Assembly (NCBI GenBank): GCA_963710135.1
Contig: CAVPYY010000006.1
Span: 992,001 to 1,056,000, forward strand
Direction of reading: 5' to 3'
From: SG8-30 sp963710135
GTDB lineage: Bacteria > Pseudomonadota > Gammaproteobacteria > Steroidobacterales > Steroidobacteraceae
Length of the DNA: 64,000 nucleotides
A program made the position numbers and the translations under genes. Position 1 is the first letter of the stretch; each line of letters begins with the position of its first letter. Of this stretch, positions 47,586 to 56,925 are shown piece by piece. The notes beneath the pieces were generated by a model, which was given only the letters and a program-made list of their open reading frames with translations, did no database searches and had not been told where the DNA came from.

Positions 47586-48826
47586 GCGCTCCGCGGCGTT
47601 CCGTATTCACCGCCTGTGGCATCGAGCTCGAGTACATGATCGTCGACCGCGAGACGCTCGACGTGCGCCCGATCGCCGACCAGGTGCTGCGCGCCAGCGA
47701 CGGGCTGCCGGTCAACGACATCGAGCGCGGCGACTACGGCTGGTCGAACGAGCTGGTCGCCCATGTGCTCGAGATCAAGAACGACAACCCGGACCTGCCG
47801 GTCGCCGCGCTGGTCGCGGGCTTCGCGGCGGAGATCGGCGAGGTCAACCGGCGGCTGGAACCACTCGGCGCGCAACTGATGCCGAGCGCCATGCATCCGT
47901 GGATGGATCCGCGGCTCGAGACCCGGCTGTGGCCGCACGACTACGCCGACATCTATCGCAGCTACGACCGGATCTTCGACTGTCGCCGGCACGGCTGGTC
48001 GAACCTGCAGAGCATGCACGTCAATCTGCCGTTTGCCGGTGACGCCGAATTCGTCCGGCTGCACGAGGCGATCAGGCTGGTGCTGCCGCTGCTGCCGGCA
48101 CTGGCCGCGAGCTCGCCGCTCGCCGAGGGGCGTCGTGCCAGCGCGCTGGATTTCCGCATGGTCTGCTACCGCACCAACTCCGCGCGCATGCCGTCCATGA
48201 CCGGCGAGCTCGTGCCGGAGTCCGTCTCCGGCAGGAGCGACTACCAGTCGCGGATTCTTGCTCCGATCCATCGGGACATCCGGCCGCTGGATCCCGAGGG
48301 CGTGATGGACGGCGAGTGGCTGAACGCGCGCGGCGCGATCGCGCGCTTCGATCGCGACGCCATCGAGATCCGCGTGATCGACACCCAGGAACGCCCGCGG
48401 GCCGATCTCGCGATTGCGGCGGCCACCATCGCCGTGGTGCGCGCCTGCTACGAGGGGACGCTGGCCGCCGGTGCCGAGCCGGCCCCGCTGCCCCCGGCGC
48501 GCCTGGCGATGATCCTCGACGACTGCGCGCGCGAGGGCGAGGCGGCGCTGATCAGCGACGCCGGTTTCCTGGCGTGCTTCGGCGTGGCGGGTCCGTGCCA
48601 AGCCGGCGATGTCTGGCGGCAGCTGCTCGAGCGCACGCTCTATGCCGACGCCGGTTCGCGCGCGCTGTGGAGCGAACCGCTCGAGCTGATACTCACGCAC
48701 GGCACGCTGGCGCGGCGCATCCTGACGGCCCTGGGGAGTTCGACCGAGCACGGCAGGATCGAGGCCGTCTACCGCAGGCTGTGCGAATGCCTTGCCGGCG
48801 ACGAGCCCTTCATCGGCGAATCCTGA
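47582..48826 (+). CDS. GCS2-type glutamate-cysteine-ligase-like carboxylate-amine ligase
   Basis: 414-residue member of the YbdK/GCS2 superfamily (glutamine-synthetase-like fold). Active-site strands are GIELEYMIVDRETLDVRPIA, ELVAHVLEIKNDNPDLP, AQLMPSAMHPWMDPRLETR and SNLQSMHVNLPFAGDAEF; IEIRVIDTQERPRADLAIA is the last conserved block. It is expected to form a gamma-glutamyl or similar amide bond with ATP. The EgtA-type enzyme of ergothioneine synthesis belongs to the same broad family, but here the gene is tied to RimK and the FGase (TGATG overlap downstream). Confidence 0.88.
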   Translation: MSAPRRSVFTACGIELEYMIVDRETLDVRPIADQVLRASDGLPVNDIERGDYGWSNELVAHVLEIKNDNPDLPVAALVAGFAAEIGEVNRRLEPLGAQLMPSAMHPWMDPRLETRLWPHDYADIYRSYDRIFDCRRHGWSNLQSMHVNLPFAGDAEFVRLHEAIRLVLPLLPALAASSPLAEGRRASALDFRMVCYRTNSARMPSMTGELVPESVSGRSDYQSRILAPIHRDIRPLDPEGVMDGEWLNARGAIARFDRDAIEIRVIDTQERPRADLAIAAATIAVVRACYEGTLAAGAEPAPLPPARLAMILDDCAREGEAALISDAGFLACFGVAGPCQAGDVWRQLLERTLYADAGSRALWSEPLELILTHGTLARRILTALGSSTEHGRIEAVYRRLCECLAGDEPFIGES

Positions 48827-49629
48827 TGGGCAGCCCGGCACGTCCGGCCAGCCGCCGCACCGTCTTTCTGGTCAGCTGCGAACACGGCGGCAACCGCGTG
48901 CCGGCGGCTTACCGCCAGCTGTTCCGGGGCCAGCGCGCGCTGCTCGACAGCCATCGTGGCTTCGATCACGGCGCGCTGCTCATGGCGCGACGCCTCGCCC
49001 GGGATCTCGGCGCCCGGCTGGAGGTGGCGAAGACCACGCGGCTGCTGGTCGACCTGAACCGCTCGACGCATCACCCGCGCTTTCGCTCGAGGGCCACCGC
49101 GACGCTTTCCGCCGATGAGCACGGCAGGCTGCTGCAGCGCCACTACTACCCGTACCGCAGGCGCATCGAGGCGTGGATCGCCGGGCAGCTCGCGCAGGGC
49201 AGACGCGTCGTTCACATCTCTTCGCACAGCTTCACGCCGGTGATGAGGGGGCAGCGGCGCAACGCGGACATTGGCCTTCTCTACGATCCCGGCAGAAGCC
49301 AGGAGCGTGCGCTCGCCATGCGGCTGCGCCAGTCCTTGCTGACGGCAAATCCCCGGCTTCGCGTTCGCCGCAACTACCCCTACCTCGGTACCGCTGACGG
49401 CCTGACGACCGCCATGCGCCGGCGCTTTCCGGACGGTCGCTACGCGGGCATCGAACTGGAGGTCAGTCAGCGTTACCCGCGCTCGGGCGGCAGGGCCTGG
49501 TCGGCGCTGCGTCGCGACGTTTCGTCCGCCTTCTCCGCCGCGCTTGGGGTGCTGCCGGGCGGACCTGCCCACGCCGGCACGGCCTCGGCACCGCCGCGCC
49601 GGCGGCGGATATCCAGCCAGAGGTTGTAG
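48826..49629 (+). CDS. N-formylglutamate amidohydrolase-family hydrolase
   Basis: 267-residue zinc amidohydrolase. Family signatures: VSCEHGGNRVPAAYR, DSHRGFDHGALLMARRLA, TRLLVDLNRSTHHPRF and VVHISSHSFTPVMRG (histidines/aspartates for metal and catalysis). Start overlaps the upstream ligase stop. The conserved part ends near residue 220; the basic tail from about 49500 on runs opposite to the LAB_N gene. In this cluster the likely role is removing an acyl or formyl group from, or hydrolysing, the product of the two ligases (inference). Confidence 0.85.
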   Translation: MGSPARPASRRTVFLVSCEHGGNRVPAAYRQLFRGQRALLDSHRGFDHGALLMARRLARDLGARLEVAKTTRLLVDLNRSTHHPRFRSRATATLSADEHGRLLQRHYYPYRRRIEAWIAGQLAQGRRVVHISSHSFTPVMRGQRRNADIGLLYDPGRSQERALAMRLRQSLLTANPRLRVRRNYPYLGTADGLTTAMRRRFPDGRYAGIELEVSQRYPRSGGRAWSALRRDVSSAFSAALGVLPGGPAHAGTASAPPRRRRISSQRL

Positions 49630-49886
49630 CTGGCGACGAACGCCGGGAACAGGTTCGACAGGATGCCGACCGAGTCATTCTTGCCGAACGTGAAGTAGGC
49701 CAGCAGCATCATGCTGCCGCTGATGCTCATGTACCAGAAGGCGCGCGGCAGCACCGGCCGGCGATGCATCTTCGAATAGATGAGCTGCACGACCCAGCGC
49801 CCCGAGAACATCAGCACGCCTGCATAGCCAACCAGCTTCCAGGGAGTGACGACGACGCCCAGCACTTCGGCGATGACCGTATTCAC
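49473..49886 (-). CDS. lipid-A-disaccharide synthase N-terminal-like (LAB_N) membrane protein
   Basis: 137-residue small membrane protein with about three helices. WKLVGYAGVLMFSGRWVVQLI, then RAFWYMSISGSMMLLAYFTF and GKNDSVGILSNLFPAFVASY match the LAB_N family found near lipid A and polyprenyl-glycosyltransferase genes. Start GTG 49886 is chosen (VNTVIAEVLGVVVTPWKL). The last 50 or so residues are non-conserved and lie opposite the FGase 3' end, giving a 157-bp antisense overlap. Confidence 0.82.
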   Translation of the reverse strand: MNTVIAEVLGVVVTPWKLVGYAGVLMFSGRWVVQLIYSKMHRRPVLPRAFWYMSISGSMMLLAYFTFGKNDSVGILSNLFPAFVASYNLWLDIRRRRGGAEAVPAWAGPPGSTPSAAEKADETSRRSADQALPPERG

Positions 49887-50020
49887 GCTGCACACTCTCC
49901 GCGTTGCCTGAAAGCCGATTGTCGCAGGAAGCCGCGGCCCGCGCAGGCCATGGTAGATTCCCCGTCCACGGCATGCCCCATACCGCATGCGGCTGCCGCG
50001 GGCCCGAGGACCCGCCCGCC

Positions 50021-51571
50021 ATGCGCGAATCCAACCTGCGTGACGTCCTGCTCGTCCAGGCCATCGAGGAAGCCGATCTCGAGGGCACGGTGCTGCCGCG
50101 CGCCGACCGGGAACAGTCGACCCGGGCGGCGCTGCGCGACACGCCGCTCGGACCCGAGGACTTCCAGGACGGTCGCGCCAGCCCGCGCGCCCTGGCCACC
50201 CTCGCCGCTCGGGCCGCGGCGCTGCGCGGGCGCCTCGTCGCGCGCTTTCCCGTCATCGAGCGCGTCATGCGCGGCGCATACGCGGTCGGCTGGCTGGATG
50301 CCGCCATGATCTTCCTTGCACTGTTGCTGGGCTTCTCGATGTCGGCCATCGATGCCGGACGGCGCATCAACATCCTGGCGTTCCCGCTGCTCGGTCTGGT
50401 TGTATGGAATGTGCTGGTGCTCGTCGCGCTCGGCCTCGGCCGACTGCGTCGCGCGCGGGGCCGGCCGGTTTCCCCTTCGCGCGGCGCCTCCTGGTACCGT
50501 CGTGTGGCCGGATCCGGTATCCGCAGGCTGATCACCCGGTCGGCCGGCTACCATGCGACACTCGCCACGGCGCTGGGCAGTTTTGCCGGCAGCTGGGGCG
50601 AGACGGGCTCGCGGCTGCTGCTCGCCCGCGCGCAGCGGCTGTTTCATGCCGCGGCGGCGATGGTCGCCATCGGTCTGGTCGTCGGCCTCTACCTCAGGGG
50701 CGTCGTCTTCCAGTTCGACGCCGGCTGGGAGAGCACATTCCTGGGGCCGGAGCAGGTGCAGCCGATTCTCCGGTTCCTTTACGGCCCCGCGGCGGCGATT
50801 ACCGGGCTGCGACTGCCCGCCACGCTCGCCGAGACCGCGGCGCTGCGCTGGACCGGCAGCGGCAGCGGGGTCGATGCGGCGGCCTGGATTCATCTGCTGG
50901 CTGTGACCGCGCTGCTGTTCATAGTCGTGCCGAGGGCGGCGGCCGCGCTGCTCGCTCATGTTTCGCTGAAGCGTCTCGAGACTGCGGCAGCGATACCCGT
51001 ATCGACCCTGGCCTATGCACGCCGCACGCTCGGCGGTGCCGCCGGCGTGCCGGGCTTCGGCATCTGCGCCGTCACGCCCTATGCCGCGGATCCCTCGCCT
51101 GGCGCGCGCCGGGCGCTGGAGGCGCTGGTCGCGGCGGCGCTGGGAGAGGCCACGACCGTGGACCTGCGCGGGGTGGTCCGCTACGGGGAAGAAGACGCCT
51201 GGCTCGAGTCGCTCGATTCGGGCGCGGGCCGCGTCGCCGACTGCCATCTGCTGTTGTTCAATCTCGCGGCGACGCCCGAGTCCGAAAACCACGGCGCAAT
51301 GCTTGCGGGAGCGCGCGACTGGCTCACCCGCTCAAACCGCGCCGGCCAGCTGCTGGTGCTCATCGACGAGACCGACTACCTCAGGCGATTCGGTACGGAC
51401 CCAGGCATGCTCGGCAGGATCGATGAGCGGCGCCGCCTGTGGCGCAAGTTCGTCGCGGACCATGGCCTGACTGCGCTCATCGTTCGCCTCGACGAAGCCG
51501 GAGCGGACGTCGCGCCGGAGCAGGTGGCAGCGGCCCGCGCCGCACTGTGGACCGCGGGGCAGGACGCATGA
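50021..51571 (+). CDS. DUF2868 membrane protein
   Basis: 516-residue protein with four predicted membrane helices (around AMIFLALLLGFSMSAI, LLGLVVWNVLVLVALGLG, AAAAMVAIGLVVGLYLRG and LLAVTALLFIVVPRAA), separated by cytosolic segments. The C-terminal third is soluble and alpha/beta-like (ADCHLLLFNLAATPESEN, GQLLVLIDETDYLRRF). This matches the DUF2868 family, which is regularly paired with a DUF3482 GTPase, as here (ATGA overlap). No function is established. Confidence 0.85.
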   Translation: MRESNLRDVLLVQAIEEADLEGTVLPRADREQSTRAALRDTPLGPEDFQDGRASPRALATLAARAAALRGRLVARFPVIERVMRGAYAVGWLDAAMIFLALLLGFSMSAIDAGRRINILAFPLLGLVVWNVLVLVALGLGRLRRARGRPVSPSRGASWYRRVAGSGIRRLITRSAGYHATLATALGSFAGSWGETGSRLLLARAQRLFHAAAAMVAIGLVVGLYLRGVVFQFDAGWESTFLGPEQVQPILRFLYGPAAAITGLRLPATLAETAALRWTGSGSGVDAAAWIHLLAVTALLFIVVPRAAAALLAHVSLKRLETAAAIPVSTLAYARRTLGGAAGVPGFGICAVTPYAADPSPGARRALEALVAAALGEATTVDLRGVVRYGEEDAWLESLDSGAGRVADCHLLLFNLAATPESENHGAMLAGARDWLTRSNRAGQLLVLIDETDYLRRFGTDPGMLGRIDERRRLWRKFVADHGLTALIVRLDEAGADVAPEQVAAARAALWTAGQDA

Positions 51572-53085
51572 GCGGGCAGCCGGTCACCATCAACGTCAGC
51601 CTGATCTCACACACCAACGTTGGCAAGACCACGCTGGCCCGCACGCTGCTGCGCCGCGACGTCGGCGAAGTCCGCGACGCGGCCCACGTCACGGAGGAGA
51701 ACGCCGGGTTCGAGCTGGCGACCAGCGCGGCGGGCGACGTGCTGCGGCTGTGGGACACGCCCGGCTTCGGCGACAGCGCACGCCTGCTCGCGCGGCTGCG
51801 CCAGCGCGGCAACCCGATAGGCTGGCTGCTCTCACAGGTCTGGGATCGCTTCGTCGACCGCCCGTTTCACAGCAGCCAGCAGGCGGTGCTCAACGTGCGC
51901 GAACAGGCCGACGTCGTGCTGTACCTGGTGAACGCCGCGGAGGAGCCGGCTCAGGCCGCCTACGTCGAGGCCGAGATGCGGGTCCTCGAGTGGGTCGGCA
52001 AGCCCATCATCCTGCTGCTCAATCAGCTGGGACCGCCGCGAGGCGCCGGTCAGGATGCGGCCGAGGTCGAACGCTGGCGTGAGCAGTTCGCCCATCACCG
52101 GCTGATCAGCGATGTGCTGCCCTTCGACGCCTTTGCGCGCTGCTGGGTGCAGGAAGACATCCTCCTCGGACGGGTCGCCGCGGTGCTGGATCCGGGACTC
52201 GCGGACGGATTCCTGCGCCTGCGCCAGGCCTGGAGCGAACGAAACCTGGAGACCTTCCGGCAATCGATGGCGTCGCTCGCCGCGCAGCTGGCGCTCGCCG
52301 CCTGCGACCGCGAACCCGTCTCACCGGGTGGTGTCGCCGACTCGGCGAAAGGCTGGATCTCGAGGCTCGCCGGGCAGGCATCGGTCGACCCTGCGCTCGC
52401 CCGAGCGATGGAGCGTCTTGCCGTCAGGCTGGGCGAACAGGTGAGCCAGACGACCGACCAGCTGCTCGCGCTGCACGGCCTCTCCGGACACTCCTCCGCG
52501 GAGATCCTGCAGAGGGTCGGCGGACAGTATGCTGTGCGGGAGGCCGCCGATGTCCGCAAGATGGGACTGCTCGGAGGCGCCCTGTCCGGCGCCATTGGCG
52601 GACTGGCGGCGGATCTCGCCGCGGGCGGACTCACGCTCGGAGCCGGCGCTCTCATTGGCGCCGTGCTCGGCGCGGCGGGCGGCAGCGGGCTCGCGCGCGC
52701 CTACAATCTCGCCTCGGGGACTGACAGCACCACGGTGCGCTGGTCGGCAGCCTTCATGCAGGATCGCGTCAAGGCTGCCATCCTGCGCTACCTCGCGGTC
52801 GCCCACTTCGGGCGCGGTCGTGGCGACTACGTCGCCAGCGAGTACCCGGCGTTCTGGCACGACGCGGTCGTCCGCGAGGTCGACGCGAGACGGGCCGGCC
52901 TCGAGCCGATCTGGCGGGAGGCGGCCAACGCGCCGGTCACCGAGCAAGTGTCCGGGCGACTTCGACCACAGCTGGAGGCGATGACGGCCGCGCTGCTGGC
53001 GCAGCTCTATCCCGACGCCGCGCAACTGTTGCGGCACGACGGCAGCCTGCCGCCAGAGCCGGCCACGAACCGAGGCAGGCCCTGA
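51568..53085 (+). CDS. GTPase with C-terminal DUF3482 domain
   Basis: 505 residues. GTPase domain (about 1-200): G1 ISHTNVGKTTLARTLL, G3 LWDTPGFGDSARLL, and LLLNQLGPP where NKxD is expected, so guanine recognition may differ or the protein may not be strictly GTP-specific. DUF3482 follows, including a glycine/alanine-rich hairpin segment (GALSGAIGGLAADLAAGGLT, then GAVLGAAGGSGLARAY) that may insert into membranes. Coupled to the DUF2868 gene. The pair probably forms a membrane-associated GTPase module of unknown purpose. Confidence 0.85.
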   Translation: MSGQPVTINVSLISHTNVGKTTLARTLLRRDVGEVRDAAHVTEENAGFELATSAAGDVLRLWDTPGFGDSARLLARLRQRGNPIGWLLSQVWDRFVDRPFHSSQQAVLNVREQADVVLYLVNAAEEPAQAAYVEAEMRVLEWVGKPIILLLNQLGPPRGAGQDAAEVERWREQFAHHRLISDVLPFDAFARCWVQEDILLGRVAAVLDPGLADGFLRLRQAWSERNLETFRQSMASLAAQLALAACDREPVSPGGVADSAKGWISRLAGQASVDPALARAMERLAVRLGEQVSQTTDQLLALHGLSGHSSAEILQRVGGQYAVREAADVRKMGLLGGALSGAIGGLAADLAAGGLTLGAGALIGAVLGAAGGSGLARAYNLASGTDSTTVRWSAAFMQDRVKAAILRYLAVAHFGRGRGDYVASEYPAFWHDAVVREVDARRAGLEPIWREAANAPVTEQVSGRLRPQLEAMTAALLAQLYPDAAQLLRHDGSLPPEPATNRGRP

Positions 53086-53145
53086 AGCCGGCCCCGGTCC
53101 GCGGCGGCAAGCGCCTGATCTGCCTGAAAAATCCGCCAGCTCGGG

Positions 53146-53174
53146 TTGCAATCCGCCGTGGCATATTTCATAAA
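53146..53174 (+). promoter_or_regulatory. candidate sigma-70 promoter for egtBD
   Basis: TTGCAA (53146-53151) and CATAAA (53169-53174) are separated by 17 bp, each matching four of six consensus bases. This is the AT-richest stretch of the 161-bp gap between the GTPase stop and the egtB ATG at 53247. Probable but unproven. Confidence 0.35.
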
Positions 53175-53246
53175 GTCGTCGTGAGCCTGCGCTAGCGTGG
53201 GTGCAGTGCCGCCGGCGCGCCCGGCCCATCCGGAGATCCCACGCCG

Positions 53247-54526
53247 ATGCCCATGTCCGCCGCCCTTTCGTCCCGCACGCGTGCACACGACGGACCCGCG
53301 CTCGCCGCGCGCTTCGCCGCCGTGCGGGCGGAATCCTGCCGGATCGCCGCGGCCGTCAGCGCCGAAGACTGCGCCGCACAGAGCATGCCGGATGCAAGCC
53401 CGCTGAAGTGGCACCTCGCCCACACGAGCTGGTTCTTCGAACGCTTCCTGCTGCGCGAGCAAGTCGCCGACTACCCGGTGTTCGATCCGCACTACGAGTA
53501 TCTCTTCAATTCCTATTACGACAGTGTCGGTCCGCGTCACGCCCGGGCCGAACGCGGACTCCTGACACGCCCGCCGCTCGCCGAGGTGCTGCGCTATCGA
53601 TCGCACGTCGACGCCTGGATGTTGCGTTTGCTGGATACCCTCGAACCCGGCACCGCCGCCGCCGATCTCGTCGAGCTCGGCATCAACCACGAGCAGCAGC
53701 ATCAGGAGTTGATGTTCACGGACATCAAGCACCTGCTGTCGCGCAATCCGCTGGAGCCGGCCTATCGGAGGGACCTGGCAGCAGTGCCGGCATCCCGCTC
53801 CAGCCTGCGCTGGATCGGTGTCGAAGGCGGCCTCAGCGAGATCGGCGCCGAGCCCGCCGCCGGGTTCTGCTTCGACAACGAACTGCCGCGCCATCGCGTC
53901 TGGCTCGAGCCGTTTCAGCTGGCGAGCCGCGCCGTGACCAACGGCGAATATCGCGAGTTCGTCGCTCGCCGACGGCTACGGCGAGCCCCGGCACTGGCTC
54001 GCCGACGGCTGGGCCTCGGTCCAGCGGGAGGGCTGGAGCCGCCCGCTGTACTGGTCGGAGGAACTGGACTCGGAGTTCACTCTTGGCGGGCGCCGCGCGC
54101 TGGACCCGGCGGCCCCGGTGTGCCACGTCAGCTACTACGAGGCGGAGGCGTTCGCGCGCTGGGCCGGCGCGCGCCTGCCCACCGAAGCGGAGTGGGAATG
54201 CGTGGCGGCGACGATGCCGCGAGCCGGCAATTTCGCCGACAGTGACCTGCTCCATCCCGCCCCTGCACAGGATGCATCAGTTGCAGCTGTTCGGCGACGT
54301 GTGGGAATGGACCGCGTCCGCGTACTCCGCCTATCCCGGCTTCCGGGCCGCCGCGGGCGCGGTCGGTGAGTACAACGGCAAGTTCATGTGCAATCAGCTG
54401 GTGTTGCGCGGCGGATCCTGCGCCACGCCTGCAGGTCACGCTCGCGCGACCTACCGCAATTTCTTCTACCCACAGTCACGCTGGCAGTTCATGGGGCTGC
54501 GGCTCGCCAAGGATGGGCCGCGATGA
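53247..54526 (+). CDS. egtB: ergothioneine biosynthesis sulfoxide synthase EgtB, two frame breaks
   Basis: About 425-residue non-haem iron enzyme joining a thiol (gamma-glutamylcysteine or cysteine) to hercynine with O2. The iron ligands are the N-terminal HLAHTSWFFE histidine and the HX3HXE motif NHEQQHQELMF; the C-terminal sulfatase-modifying-factor-like domain shows CHVSYYEAEAFARWAGARLP, GDVWEWTASAY and LRGGSCATP. Extra bases at 53967 (REFVA|ADGYGEPRHWLADGW) and 54259 (HP|PLHRMHQLQLFGDVWEW) interrupt the frame; everything else is conserved, so a functional gene with sequence errors is likely. The stop overlaps egtD (ATGA). Confidence 0.87.
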
Positions 54527-55497
54527 AGCACGAGAATCTCGCGCTGGACACCACGACGGACTCCGAGGCCGGGCAGGCCCGGCTCGAGGAGGTCGTCGCC
54601 GGCCTGCGCGAAAGGCCGATGCGGCTGTCACCGATATGGTTCTACGATGAGCGCGGCTCGCAGCTGTTCGAGCGGATCTGCGAGCTCCAGGAGTACTACC
54701 CGACGCGGACCGAGCTCGGCATCATGGCCGCCCACGCCCACGAGATGGCCGAAGCGCTCGGTCCGCACGTAGCGCTGGTCGAGCCGGGCTCCGGCGCCAG
54801 CCTGAAGACCCGCCGCCTGCTCGACGCGCTCGACCGCCCCGCCTGCTACGTGCCCGTGGACATCTCGCGCGAGCACCTGCTCAACGCCGCCAAACGCCTG
54901 AAGCGCGACTATCCCGGACTGGAAGTGCTGCCGGTCTGCGGTGACTTCAGCCGCTCGCTGGACGTGCCGGACTCCCGCCGCAAACGGGCACGCCGGCGCG
55001 TGGTCTACTTTCCGGGCTCGACCATCGGCAACTTCGCCAATGACCAGGCCGTCCAGCTGCTCGAGCGCATGCGTTTTGCCGCCGGTCCCGAGGGCGCGGT
55101 CCTGCTGGGGATCGACCGCGTCAAGCCGGCCCCGATCCTGGAGCGGGCCTACGACGACGCCTCCGGGGTCACCGCGGCATTCAACCTCAACGCGCTCCGG
55201 CACCTGAATCGCGAACTCGGCACGCAGTTCGACCTGGCGGCGTTCAGGCATCGCGCGCCCTGGGTGGCCGAGCACAGCCGCATCGAGATGCACCTCGTTG
55301 CAACGCGCGACCAGCACTTCCGGGTGGCGGGGGAAGCGTTCCACATCGCCCGCGACAACTACCTGCTGACCGAGTACTCGCACAAGTACACCGTGGAGGC
55401 GGCCGCCAGACTGGCCGCGGCGGCCGGTCTCGATGTCCGGCGCGTCTGGTCCGACCCGCAGGACTGGTTCAGCGTGCTGCTGCTCGAACCGCTCTGA
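54523..55497 (+). CDS. egtD: L-histidine N-alpha-methyltransferase EgtD
   Basis: 324-residue SAM-dependent enzyme that trimethylates histidine to hercynine, the first step of ergothioneine synthesis. Visible: SPIWFYDERGSQLFERICEL, SAM loop VEPGSGASLKTRRLLDAL, CYVPVDISREHL, VVYFPGSTIGNF and GIDRVKPAPILERAYDD. Length equals characterised EgtD. It forms the core egtBD operon with the preceding gene; no egtA, egtC or egtE lies in this window. Confidence 0.92.
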   Translation: MKHENLALDTTTDSEAGQARLEEVVAGLRERPMRLSPIWFYDERGSQLFERICELQEYYPTRTELGIMAAHAHEMAEALGPHVALVEPGSGASLKTRRLLDALDRPACYVPVDISREHLLNAAKRLKRDYPGLEVLPVCGDFSRSLDVPDSRRKRARRRVVYFPGSTIGNFANDQAVQLLERMRFAAGPEGAVLLGIDRVKPAPILERAYDDASGVTAAFNLNALRHLNRELGTQFDLAAFRHRAPWVAEHSRIEMHLVATRDQHFRVAGEAFHIARDNYLLTEYSHKYTVEAAARLAAAAGLDVRRVWSDPQDWFSVLLLEPL

Positions 55498-55556
55498 GCT
55501 GAAGGCCGCGCGACGCGCGCTTGCCAGCGGGCCCAGCGTATGCCAAAAGGTCTGCG

Positions 55557-56906
55557 ATGTTCGTCGCCTACCTAGGCCTGCTGCTCGCCCTGGCCCTACT
55601 CATCGGCCTGGCGCTGCGTGGGACCAACATCATCCTGGCCTCGCTCCTGGCCACGCTGGTCGTGGTGCTGTCGAACGGCCTCGATCCGGTCACGGCCTTT
55701 ACCACTACCTGGACCAGCGGACCGCTGGGAGCGTTCAGCTTCGCGGGGCGATTCTTCCTGCTGTTCGCCACCGGGGCGGTGTTCGGTCGGGCGATGGCCG
55801 ACAGCCAGGCGGCTACCAGCATCGCGCTGGCACTGGCGCGCTCCCTGGGCGCGCGCCGCGCACTGTGGATCGTCGTGCTCGCCTGCGCCGTGCTGACCTA
55901 CGGCGGCGTGGTCGTCTTCGTCGTGCTGTTTGCCGTCTACCCGCTGGGCCTGAAGCTGATCGAACAGGCGGGCATCCCCAAGCGCCTGCTGGCCGCCGCC
56001 ATCGGGCTCGGCGCCGGGACGTTCACCATGTCGGCCCTCCCCGGCACGCCGTCGATACACAACGTCATCGCCGCCGCGGCGCTGGGCACCGACCTGTACG
56101 CCGGCGCCTGGCTCGGGATCATCGGCAGTGTGGTGATGCTGGGGCTGGGCATGTGGTACCTGGAGTGGCAGCGCCAGCGACTACCGGCCGGCAGCGGCCC
56201 GGCCACGCCGCCGGATACGTCCAACGAGCCGGTCTCCGTACCCGCCTGGGGGTGGTCGCTGGTGCCGATCGTCGTGGTGCTGTCGATCATCCTGCTGCCG
56301 AAACTGCTGGATGGCGCCCCGGGTGAGCTCGCCTCGCAAATCGCCGAGCTGGGCCGCACCCAGCCGGTGGCGTGGCCCAGTTTCGCGCTGATCTGCGGCA
56401 CGCTGACCTGCCTCGCCCTGTTCCCGGCGCTGCGCGCGTCACCGCTGGTCACCTTCGGACGCGGCATCGACGACGGCCTGCTGCCCCTGATCAACACCGC
56501 GGCGGTCATCGGCTTTGGCAGCGTCGTCACCCAGACCGCCGGCTTCAGCGGATTCGCCAGCGCGATGACCGGCCTCGACCTGCCGCCGCTACTGTCCCTG
56601 TTTGCCACCGTCAACGTGATCGCGGGCATCGTCGGCTCGTCTTCCGGCGGCCTGCAGATCTTCATGGGCTCGCTGGCGCCACAGTTTCTCGAGCTCGGCA
56701 TCCAGCCCGAGGTCCTGCACCGCATCGCCACCATGGCCAGCGGCGGCCTGGACTCCCTGCCCCACTGTGGAACCGTGGTGGCCTTGTTCATGATCCTCGG
56801 CCTGACTCATCGCGAAGCCTATCGCGACTTCGCGGTGGTCACGGTCGTCGTGCCACTGATTGGCACGCTGGTTGCGATTGGCGTCGCCGCAGCGTTCTAC
56901 AGCTAA
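55557..56906 (+). CDS. GntP-family permease
   Basis: 449-residue membrane protein with about 11-12 helices, resembling the gluconate/hydroxy-acid GntP family (GLALRGTNIILASLLATLVV, FFLLFATGAVFGRAMADS, LPGTPSIHNVIAAAALGT, GIVGSSSGGLQIFMGSLAP and MASGGLDSLPHCGTVVALF). Start ATG 55557 has AAAGG upstream. It sits 59 bp after egtD on the same strand. Members carry gluconate or 3-hydroxybutyrate-like acids; a link with ergothioneine is not evident. Confidence 0.83.
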   Translation: MFVAYLGLLLALALLIGLALRGTNIILASLLATLVVVLSNGLDPVTAFTTTWTSGPLGAFSFAGRFFLLFATGAVFGRAMADSQAATSIALALARSLGARRALWIVVLACAVLTYGGVVVFVVLFAVYPLGLKLIEQAGIPKRLLAAAIGLGAGTFTMSALPGTPSIHNVIAAAALGTDLYAGAWLGIIGSVVMLGLGMWYLEWQRQRLPAGSGPATPPDTSNEPVSVPAWGWSLVPIVVVLSIILLPKLLDGAPGELASQIAELGRTQPVAWPSFALICGTLTCLALFPALRASPLVTFGRGIDDGLLPLINTAAVIGFGSVVTQTAGFSGFASAMTGLDLPPLLSLFATVNVIAGIVGSSSGGLQIFMGSLAPQFLELGIQPEVLHRIATMASGGLDSLPHCGTVVALFMILGLTHREAYRDFAVVTVVVPLIGTLVAIGVAAAFYS

Positions 56907-56925
56907 GCATGGAGGTACGGGCTAG

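Noticed and set aside
46967..48841. 624-codon minus-strand open frame
   Set aside because: Opposite the RimK/GCS2 genes, whose catalytic motifs fix the coding strand.
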